Of a DNA stretch of 7,047 bases, positions 1 to 4,901 are shown piece by piece. Origin of the DNA: Candidatus Zixiibacteriota bacterium (GTDB taxonomy: Bacteria > Zixibacteria > MSB-5A5 > GN15 > PGXB01); contig CP070766.1 of NCBI GenBank assembly GCA_020345705.1, positions 2,606,891-2,613,937 of the forward strand, in the 5' to 3' direction. The notes beneath the pieces are model-generated. The model was not told the DNA's origin and did not search any database. It was given only the letters and a program-made list of their open reading frames with translations. The position numbers and the translations under genes are program-made. The stretch's first letter is position 1; the number at the start of each line of letters is the position of its first letter.

Positions 1-503
1 ACATGGACCGCCAGCTGAAGTATAGAGCCCAATCGGAAAGCGATTTCTTCAAAGACGCCTCGATCATGCGTACCCCGGTTGCGGGGACGGTCGCCCGGGG
101 TCAGCTGAGAGACGACGACGCTTTCTATCTGGGCGAAGACAATCAGGGCGATTTTATCGTAAAGGCCCCCGTGGCTGTCAACATGCGGCTTCTTGACCGG
201 GGTCAGGAGCGATACGACATCTACTGCTCGCCCTGTCACAGTCGTGTCGGTGACGGCAAAGGGATAATGATCACGCGCGACTACGTCCCGCCGCCGACCT
301 TCCACTCCGACGGAATCAGAAATATGCCGGACGGCCTGTTATACGACGTCATCACCCATGGCGTTGGCAACATGCCCTCCTATCGCCATCAGATTCCCCC
401 CGCCGACCGCTGGGGCATCGTCGCTTATCTGAGGGCTTTACAGCGCAGCCGGAACGCAACCGTCGAGGACGTTCCGGTGGAATTAAGAGAAACCATAAAA
501 TAG
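1..503 (+). CDS. actE: Alternative Complex III cytochrome c subunit ActE (5' partial)
   Basis: This is the monoheme cytochrome c subunit of the quinol:cytochrome c / oxidase oxidoreductase ACIII, which faces the periplasm and passes electrons out of the complex. Counting from the ATG at position 3, the class I heme c motif CSPCH lies at residues 75-79 and the likely axial methionine is M124 in GVGNMPSYRHQIP, with a WGIVAYLRALQ helix following. The N-terminal block MDRQLKYRAQSESDFF and the GTVARGQLRDDDAFY stretch are typical of ActE. In the family this block follows a lipoprotein signal peptide and lipobox cysteine, so the ATG at 3 is very probably an internal methionine and the true start lies upstream of the window. 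The two preceding bases (AC) fit an in-frame codon such as GAC. The gene ends 10 nt before actF. Family assignment is from recognised motifs; the missing 5' end is inferred. Confidence 0.9.
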   Translation, partial: MDRQLKYRAQSESDFFKDASIMRTPVAGTVARGQLRDDDAFYLGEDNQGDFIVKAPVAVNMRLLDRGQERYDIYCSPCHSRVGDGKGIMITRDYVPPPTFHSDGIRNMPDGLLYDVITHGVGNMPSYRHQIPPADRWGIVAYLRALQRSRNATVEDVPVELRETIK

Positions 504-513
504 TGCACAGGAT

Positions 514-1698
514 ATGAAGTTCGACAATGACACATACCGAATAACCGAACCGGGCAGGTTCGGTGCAATAGCGCTTATGGTCGGCGTCGCCGGTCTCGCG
601 CTGAGCTTGGTGGCGTATTTTGTCGATTCGGAGCAATTTTTCCATTCATATCTCGTTGCCTTTTTCTTCTGGATCTCGATTGCACTTGGCGGGCTTTTCT
701 TTACAATGCTGCATCATCTGGTCGGGGCAAAGTGGAGTGTGGTGCTCAGACGCTTATCAGAGAACTTGATGACGGCCGCGCCGCTGATGATCATATTCTT
801 CATCCCCATCCTGTTTGGATTTCACGAGCTGTATCATTGGAGCCACGACGACGCTGTCGCTCCCGACAGCTTACTGCAGGGAAAATCAGGTTATCTCAAT
901 GTCCCGTTCTTTGTAATTCGTGCGCTTTTCTATTTCGTCATCTGGGCGGCGCTCTCGAGAATTCTTTTCAGGACATCGGCTGCGCAGGATGCCGGGCATA
1001 ATGACTCCCTGCTGCGCAAAATGCGCGTAACAAGCGCCCCGGGAATGATCCTCTTTGCGCTGACGATAACTTTTGCCGCTTTTGACTGGTTGATGTCACT
1101 CGATCCTCACTGGTACTCGACTATCTTTGGCGTCTATGTTTTCTCAGGCGCGCTGGTAGCCATGCTCGCCTTTATGACTTTTGTCATCCTCCGGCTCCGG
1201 GCAATGGCGGCTCTCACCGGCACAATAACTGAAGAGCACTATCACGACCTGGGCAAGCTCATGTTCGGGTTTATAATCTTCTGGGGATATATGGCTTTTT
1301 CGCAGTACTTCCTCATCTGGTACGGTAATATTCCCGAGGAAACAATCTGGTTCCTTCACCGCTGGGATACTTCCTGGAAAATCGTCAGCTTGATTCTCGT
1401 TTTCGGGCACTTCGTGATCCCGTTTTTTGTCCTCTTTCCCAGAGGGCCGAAACGAAATCCGGCTATCCTGAAATTCATGGCGATTTGGATTCTATTCATG
1501 CACCTGATAGACCTCCATTGGATTGTCCTGCCCAATCTTCATCAGCACGGCCTCCATCCCTCCTGGATCGATCTGACCACGCTGGCAGGAATCGGCGGTG
1601 TCTTCCTCTGGTTTTTCTGGCGCAGAATGGCTTCCCGGCCGCTGGTACCGGTTGGGGATCCGCATCTGGAGGAATCAAAGAAATTCGTCAATTATTAG
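514..1698 (+). CDS. actF: Alternative Complex III integral membrane subunit ActF (NrfD/PsrC-like)
   Basis: A 394-residue polytopic inner-membrane protein with about ten hydrophobic helices, roughly at residues 17-37, 43-67, 84-103, 130-152, 173-196, 201-227, 246-270, 286-308, 317-340 and 351-371. The length, helix count, position after actE and motifs such as FFTMLHHLVGAKW, AAFDWLMSLDPHWYSTIFGVY and LPNLHQHG are those of the ACIII subunit ActF, often labelled 'quinol:cytochrome c oxidoreductase membrane protein'. ActF is related to ActC and NrfD/PsrC proteins and is a structural membrane part of the complex, thought to contribute to proton movement. The many His, Asp and Glu residues at helix ends (for example H67, H68, H104, E105, H108) fit that view. 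The start ATG has only a modest AGGAT 5' of it, but the 10-nt gap after actE suggests translational coupling. The frame is complete. Confidence 0.92.
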   Translation: MKFDNDTYRITEPGRFGAIALMVGVAGLALSLVAYFVDSEQFFHSYLVAFFFWISIALGGLFFTMLHHLVGAKWSVVLRRLSENLMTAAPLMIIFFIPILFGFHELYHWSHDDAVAPDSLLQGKSGYLNVPFFVIRALFYFVIWAALSRILFRTSAAQDAGHNDSLLRKMRVTSAPGMILFALTITFAAFDWLMSLDPHWYSTIFGVYVFSGALVAMLAFMTFVILRLRAMAALTGTITEEHYHDLGKLMFGFIIFWGYMAFSQYFLIWYGNIPEETIWFLHRWDTSWKIVSLILVFGHFVIPFFVLFPRGPKRNPAILKFMAIWILFMHLIDLHWIVLPNLHQHGLHPSWIDLTTLAGIGGVFLWFFWRRMASRPLVPVGDPHLEESKKFVNY

Positions 1699-1707
1699 GA
1701 TTCAAAC

Positions 1708-2064
1708 ATGATAGATTCGCACGGTCCAAATTCCCAAAAAACTGACGATTCCGGCTATGAAAAACGCGATGTCAGTCTAATCAAAGTCATCCTTTACGGT
1801 GTTCTTGGTATAATAGTCCTGGTCATAGCTCTCATTTTCATTATAGACTATTTTACGGCGGTGAAAGAGGACATCGTTTACGAAAGTGTTCTTAAACCGG
1901 AATCGGCGGCCCTTAGTGAGCTCCAGGCTAGGGAAATTGAGGAATTGAACAACTACAAATTGCTTGACGCTGATAAAGAGATTTACAGAATTCCGATTGA
2001 ACGCGCCAAAAGGCTTCTGGCCGACGAAGCCTATCGGGAGGAACAGAAGAGCGTTGGTGATTAA
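1708..2064 (+). CDS. Small single-pass membrane protein linked to the ACIII operon, function unknown
   Basis: A 118-residue protein that I cannot name. It has a polar, negatively charged N-terminus of about 20 residues, one strong transmembrane helix (about residues 22-48, with a VLGIIVLVIALIFIIDYF core) and a charged, mostly helical C-terminal tail. The tail holds a patterned stretch at residues 80-100, with L80, Y83, D87, K90, R94-I-P-I97 and R99-A100. From memory, not a search, an L-x-x-Y-x-x-x-D-x-x-x-x-x-x-R-I-P-I-x-R-A pattern recurs in small uncharacterised proteins encoded beside ACIII, SCO and cytochrome oxidase genes. The gene begins 9 nt after actF, and its Shine-Dalgarno TTAGGA (1695-1700) overlaps the actF stop codon, so it is co-expressed with ACIII. 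It is plausibly an accessory or assembly subunit; that role is inference from context only. Confidence 0.8.
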   Translation: MIDSHGPNSQKTDDSGYEKRDVSLIKVILYGVLGIIVLVIALIFIIDYFTAVKEDIVYESVLKPESAALSELQAREIEELNNYKLLDADKEIYRIPIERAKRLLADEAYREEQKSVGD

Positions 2065-2205
2065 AGACGCGCCGGCCGAAAGGCCTGCCGCGGGTGGATA
2101 TTTTCGGACCGCATCCACAAGAGAATCGTCAGATGGCTCTGGCCAGCCTTGATGTTCGTATCACTGAGCGGCATTGCGGTTTATCTGATGTTGTATCAAC
2201 TGTAA
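2057..2205 (+). pseudogene. Probable frameshifted gene for a tiny (about 49 aa) membrane protein
   Basis: Directly after the preceding gene, a GTG at 2057 overlaps its stop codon (GTGATTAA), a typical coupling arrangement. This frame starts VIKDAPAERPAAG and then stops at 2150-2152 without forming anything recognisable. The neighbouring frame, with no usable upstream start, reads WIFSDRIHKRIVRWLW followed by the hydrophobic helix ALMFVSLSGIAVYLMLYQL, and ends at TAA 2203-2205. Adding one base in the GGG run at 2092-2094 would join the two into a 49-residue basic-then-hydrophobic single-pass protein. The arrangement suggests either a real one-base loss or a sequencing/assembly error. No homologue is recognised. 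Alternatively only the 17-residue MFVSLSGIAVYLMLYQL from ATG 2152 is made, or nothing is translated. Confidence 0.35.
2068..2092 (+). other. GC-rich hairpin with GAAA tetraloop after the third gene
   Basis: The arms CGCG (2068-2071) and CGCG (2089-2092) flank an inner stem GGCC-GAAA-GGCC (2074-2085), giving a stem with one small internal loop and a GNRA-type tetraloop. It starts 4 nt after the stop codon of the 118-aa gene. No uridine tract follows immediately (the first T run is TTTT at 2101-2104), so it is not a convincing intrinsic terminator. It may stabilise the 3' end of the actE-actF message or damp expression of the downstream tiny frame. Confidence 0.3.
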
Positions 2206-2233
2206 GGCGGGATTTTCGAAAAAGACAATTTAA

Positions 2234-3049
2234 TCAGTCGTACCGCTCCAGATGTATGTTGCCCGGAACGTCCCTAGTTTGTTCCCTGAATCCCTCTTTC
2301 TCCAAAAGCTTAATCATATCGTCAATCATATGAGGATTGCCGCACAGGAAAATGTGTGTATCTTTTGATGTGGGATGAAAATCCCAGGCTTTATCAAGCA
2401 CTCCATCTCTCCAGATTTTCTGGACAAAACCGGTATGCCCTTTCCATGGCACCGGTTCATCGTGTGCATCACTTATGATAGGTATGTACGAGAAATTCTT
2501 GCTGAGCTTGTCAAGGGTAATTAACTGGGCATGGTACCCCAGGTCCCATGAGTGCCGCGCTCCGTGAATGACGGCGAAGCGATGCCTTATGCCCTCTTCA
2601 GCTTCGGTACGAATCATGCTCATGTACGGCGCGACACCGGTACCGGTTGCAATGAGAACCACATTGAACTCATAGGAAACATCGGACATAGTGAACATTC
2701 CGGAGAAGTGAGTCGAAAGCCAGAGTTTATCGCCGATATTGAGATTCATAAGCCTCGGGGTCAGGGCCCCCGAGCGAACCATGGAGATATAGAATTCGAG
2801 ATATTCCTTGGCCATCGAAGAGGAAGCAACCGAATAGGCCCTCAGAATCAGTTTTTTCGCATCGGCCGGAACCTCTTCGGCCTCGGAGGACGGGTGGCGG
2901 GGAGCGGAACCCGGCAAACCAAGAAGGCTGTATTGCCCGGCCGTGAAATCGGGAAGTTCCCAGCCGTCGGGAACCACGCGGAGCTTTATCAGGCCGGGCG
3001 CCAGTTCAATTTTCTGAACAACGACGGCGTTTGCCTCTTTGCTTATCAT
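2234..3049 (-). CDS. fpr: Ferredoxin/flavodoxin-NADP+ reductase (FNR family)
   Basis: A 271-residue cytoplasmic flavoenzyme of the plant-type FNR superfamily, which moves electrons between NADPH and ferredoxin or flavodoxin. The FAD-binding barrel occupies about residues 1-125 with the signature RAYSVAS at 70-76; a longer acidic loop precedes it at about 50-66. The NAD(P)-binding domain follows with GTGVAP at 136-141, HGAR at 162-165 and CGNPHMIDDM at 236-245. The C-terminus ends in an aromatic-plus-one arrangement (NIHLERYD), as in bacterial FNRs whose last residues cover the flavin. The ATG has a GGGAG (minus strand, 3059-3063) 9 nt upstream. It lies 61 nt downstream of the 2-Cys peroxiredoxin, so they are probably co-transcribed. 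Preference for NADPH over NADH and the natural partner cannot be read from the sequence. Confidence 0.88.
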   Translation of the reverse strand: MISKEANAVVVQKIELAPGLIKLRVVPDGWELPDFTAGQYSLLGLPGSAPRHPSSEAEEVPADAKKLILRAYSVASSSMAKEYLEFYISMVRSGALTPRLMNLNIGDKLWLSTHFSGMFTMSDVSYEFNVVLIATGTGVAPYMSMIRTEAEEGIRHRFAVIHGARHSWDLGYHAQLITLDKLSKNFSYIPIISDAHDEPVPWKGHTGFVQKIWRDGVLDKAWDFHPTSKDTHIFLCGNPHMIDDMIKLLEKEGFREQTRDVPGNIHLERYD

Positions 3050-3110
3050 AAGACTCCACTCCCTTCATACCAGTCCGGTGTCGTGGCAGAAACGGTTATT
3101 ATTCAACCTG

Positions 3111-3701
3111 TCACACCGCATGCTCCGAAAGGTATTTCGCAACTCCCTGGGCCGATGCTTCCATACCTTCTTCACCCTTTTTCCAATTGGCGGGGCAAAC
3201 CTCGCCGTGTGTCTCGGTGAATTGCAGAGCATCAAGCATGCGCAGGGCTTCATCAATGCTCCGTCCCAGTGACAGATCGTTAACGACCGCGTGGCGAATA
3301 ATCCCTTCCCTGTCAATAAGGAATAGACCTCTCAGAGCGACCGAATCCTCAAAAAGTATACCGTAATCCCGTGATATCCGCTTGGTGATGTCGGAAACAA
3401 GAGGATACTGAACATTGCCGATACCACCCTTATCAACCGACGTGTTCTTCCATGCCCAGTGGGAATATTCGGAATCAACCGAGACGCCGACAACTTCGCA
3501 GTCCCTGTCCTTAAACTCCTTTAATTTCCTGTCGAAGGCAATAATCTCTGACGGACACACAAATGTGAAGTCAAGTGGATAGAAGAACAGAATGACATAT
3601 TTCCCTCTAAACGAGGACAAGGTCAAATCCACAATACTGTTATCGGGCATCACCGCTTTGGCGGCAAAATCCGGTGCCTGTTTCGTAACTAAAAATGACA
3701 T
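3111..3701 (-). CDS. Typical 2-Cys peroxiredoxin (AhpC/Prx1 type)
   Basis: A 196-residue cytoplasmic thiol peroxidase that reduces hydrogen peroxide and organic hydroperoxides. The thioredoxin fold carries the peroxidatic cysteine C49 in the motif PLDFTFVCP, with active-site P42, T46 and R124 (VALRGLFLID). The resolving cysteine is C169 in GEVCPANWKKG, so disulfides form between subunits of a dimer or decamer. The GGIG loop (92-95) of the Prx1/AhpC group is present, but the C-terminal YF pair of hyperoxidation-sensitive eukaryotic forms is not: the tail reads KYLSEHAV. The start has a strong Shine-Dalgarno GGAGG (3707-3711) 5 nt upstream. No ahpF lies beside it; the following gene is an FNR-type reductase, so the electron donor is open (thioredoxin is the usual one for Prx1-like proteins). 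Ferritin lies 97 nt upstream. Confidence 0.95.
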   Translation of the reverse strand: MSFLVTKQAPDFAAKAVMPDNSIVDLTLSSFRGKYVILFFYPLDFTFVCPSEIIAFDRKLKEFKDRDCEVVGVSVDSEYSHWAWKNTSVDKGGIGNVQYPLVSDITKRISRDYGILFEDSVALRGLFLIDREGIIRHAVVNDLSLGRSIDEALRMLDALQFTETHGEVCPANWKKGEEGMEASAQGVAKYLSEHAV

Positions 3702-3798
3702 TCAAACCTCCTTTTAGTCTATCAATCGTGTTTCAAAACGAGTATTAGCTTGCCTCTCAATCGAAACCGATTTTCTTACGGTAAATCAATGCCGGGTA
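3702..3798 (-). promoter_or_regulatory. 97-nt gap upstream of the peroxiredoxin: RBS, possible weak promoter
   Basis: The only certain element is the Shine-Dalgarno GGAGG at 3707-3711. Read on the minus strand, the gap contains a CTAATACT element (a possible -10) with only a poor -35 match before it, so a promoter is possible but weakly supported. A short inverted repeat AATCG-AAAC-CGATT lies at 3759-3772. It has T residues after it on the plus strand only, so it is not a terminator for the ferritin message. The size of the gap suggests that the peroxiredoxin may have its own expression signal. Confidence 0.2.
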
Positions 3799-4299
3799 TT
3801 ATTCTCCGCCGGCTCCGCGCCCGGCCATCTCCCGGTCAAGCATATACAACCCACCCGGATGATCGGAAACCATCTTGAGCTTATCAACCACCGCCATGGC
3901 CGAGGCCTCTTCCTCAACCTGCTCGTCAACAAACCACTGGAGAAAGCTGTTGGAAGCGTAATCGTTTTCCTGCGTGGCCGCCTTGACCAGGTTATTAATA
4001 CGGCCGGTGATATACTGCTCATGCTTGTAGGCCGCCTCAAAAGCCTCTAGCGGCGATTTCCACGTCGCCTTTGGAGTATCCATTGCCTGAAGCTTCACCG
4101 CATTACCGCGCTCGTGAATCTGATCGAAGAACTTCATGGCATGGGCCATTTCTTCCTGTGCCTGAATCTTCATCCAACCGGCAAAGCCCTCCAGATTCTG
4201 CGAGGTAAACCAGACTGACATCGACAGATACAGATAGTACGATTGAAGTTCGGCGTTTATCTGATCGTTGAATGCCTTTTCCATCTTCTTGCTTAACAT
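3799..4299 (-). CDS. ftnA: Bacterial non-heme ferritin (FtnA type)
   Basis: A 166-residue four-helix-bundle iron-storage protein that assembles into 24-subunit cages, oxidises Fe(II) at a di-iron ferroxidase centre and stores it as ferric mineral. All centre ligands are in the expected places, numbered as in E. coli FtnA: E17, E50 and H53 (in QEEMAHAMKF), E94, Q127 and E130 (DEQVEEE), with Y24 close to the site. It has no haem-ligand methionine pattern of bacterioferritin. The C-terminal tail is short and glycine-rich (AGRGAGGE). The Shine-Dalgarno AAGGAG (4306-4311) lies 6 nt from the ATG. The gene starts 40 nt after the rubrerythrin-like gene, so the two are probably one transcript. It would limit free iron and hence Fenton chemistry beside the peroxidase genes. 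Confidence 0.95.
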   Translation of the reverse strand: MLSKKMEKAFNDQINAELQSYYLYLSMSVWFTSQNLEGFAGWMKIQAQEEMAHAMKFFDQIHERGNAVKLQAMDTPKATWKSPLEAFEAAYKHEQYITGRINNLVKAATQENDYASNSFLQWFVDEQVEEEASAMAVVDKLKMVSDHPGGLYMLDREMAGRGAGGE

Positions 4300-4339
4300 G
4301 ACATGCTCCTTCCAAAATGAAAATATTATAACTTGTTTC

Positions 4340-4795
4340 TCAGTTCTCTTTCAGAACTTCATCATCATATTCGATTTCAAACCTCAGCTTATGCTTCGCT
4401 TCCTCCTGGGCCAGGCCCAGGAAAAGCTGCTTGATTTCCGGATCGTCGCTCATCTCGGCCAGGTCGTTGTAAAGCTTGTACGAGGCTTTCTCCGCCTTCA
4501 TTGCGACAATCAAAACCTGCTGGTAGTCGAACTTGGTGTCCAGATCGATGTCCATCACCGTCTCGGCAATTCTCAAATCCATAATCTTCTGCTCTACGTG
4601 CGAAAGGTCAAGATTGCCCTGCTTGACGCTCTCGAGTTTCGCTTTATGGCTCTTCTCTTCAAGGGCAAACTGCTCAAAGATCTCGCTCATATGCTTCTTC
4701 TCCATTTTCTTGGATAAATCGCTGTAGAAGTCAGCCGCATCCTGTTCCTTTTCGATCGCGAAATCAAGAACCTTGTTGATAGAATCAAGTTTCAC
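4340..4795 (-). CDS. Rubrerythrin-like di-iron protein without rubredoxin domain
   Basis: A 151-residue ferritin-superfamily protein. It shows the doubled rubrerythrin helix pattern: E17 with Y24, E47-x-x-H50 (LEEKSHKAKLE), E102 with Y109, and E132-x-x-H135 (QEEAKHKLRFE). These residues would bind a di-iron centre. Classical rubrerythrins carry a C-terminal rubredoxin-like iron domain with two CxxC pairs, but this protein has no cysteine at all and ends shortly after the last helix (YDDEVLKEN). It therefore belongs to the short 'ferritin family protein' group, for which peroxide reduction, oxygen reduction or iron handling have been proposed; any electrons must come from a separate protein. 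The start codon is GTG, supported by GGAGG 8 nt upstream. It begins after a 106-nt gap and is followed by ferritin 40 nt on. Confidence 0.85.
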   Translation of the reverse strand: MKLDSINKVLDFAIEKEQDAADFYSDLSKKMEKKHMSEIFEQFALEEKSHKAKLESVKQGNLDLSHVEQKIMDLRIAETVMDIDLDTKFDYQQVLIVAMKAEKASYKLYNDLAEMSDDPEIKQLFLGLAQEEAKHKLRFEIEYDDEVLKEN

Positions 4796-4803
4796 TTTTA
4801 CTT

Positions 4804-4808
4804 CCTCC
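4804..4808 (-). promoter_or_regulatory. Shine-Dalgarno fixing the GTG start of the rubrerythrin-like gene
   Basis: GGAGG on the minus strand lies 8 nt before the GTG at 4795-4793. It supports this non-ATG start, because the next in-frame ATG codons lie well inside the first ferritin-like helix. Confidence 0.7.
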
Positions 4809-4853
4809 AGTTTATTTCAGTTCACTTTTCTCAATCTTATTGTATTGAAAGAC

Positions 4854-4872
4854 TATCCTCAGTCTCATTATC
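4854..4872 (-). promoter_or_regulatory. Weak Fur-box-like site upstream of the rubrerythrin-like/ferritin pair
   Basis: Aligned on the plus strand with the classical 19-bp Fur consensus (GATAATGATAATCATTATC), this stretch matches 12 of 19 positions, and its right half TCATTATC (4865-4872) is intact. It lies about 58-77 nt before the GTG start, where an operator or promoter is expected, and in front of iron-storage genes that Fur or a related sensor often controls. A second dyad, TCAAT-N8-ATTGA, lies closer to the gene at 4831-4848. The left half of the Fur-like site is poor and no regulator gene is in the window, so this is a suggestion only. Confidence 0.22.
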
Positions 4873-4901
4873 TTTAGAGAATATGCCCAGATTTTTCAGG
4901 C

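Noticed and set aside
2094..2333. Plus-strand GTG-started frame crossing the convergent junction
   Set aside because: It runs into the 3' end of fpr in antisense and has no family features; the transmembrane frame next to it explains the region better.
2552..3220. Plus-strand open frame (222 codons) opposite fpr and the peroxiredoxin end
   Set aside because: It is antisense to two clear genes, with low-complexity basic composition and no known motif.
3111..3316. Minus-strand frame of 83 codons overlapping the peroxiredoxin C-terminus
   Set aside because: It overlaps the resolving-cysteine region of the peroxiredoxin in another frame and has no ribosome binding site or motif.
3759..3772. Intrinsic terminator after ferritin
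   Set aside because: The AATCG/CGATT stem has only 5 pairs, and the T-rich run follows on the plus strand, the wrong side for the minus-strand genes.
4268..4717. Plus-strand open frame rich in Leu and Phe that could pass for a membrane protein
   Set aside because: It is the antisense shadow of the amphipathic helices of the rubrerythrin-like gene, which keeps all metal ligands on the minus strand.
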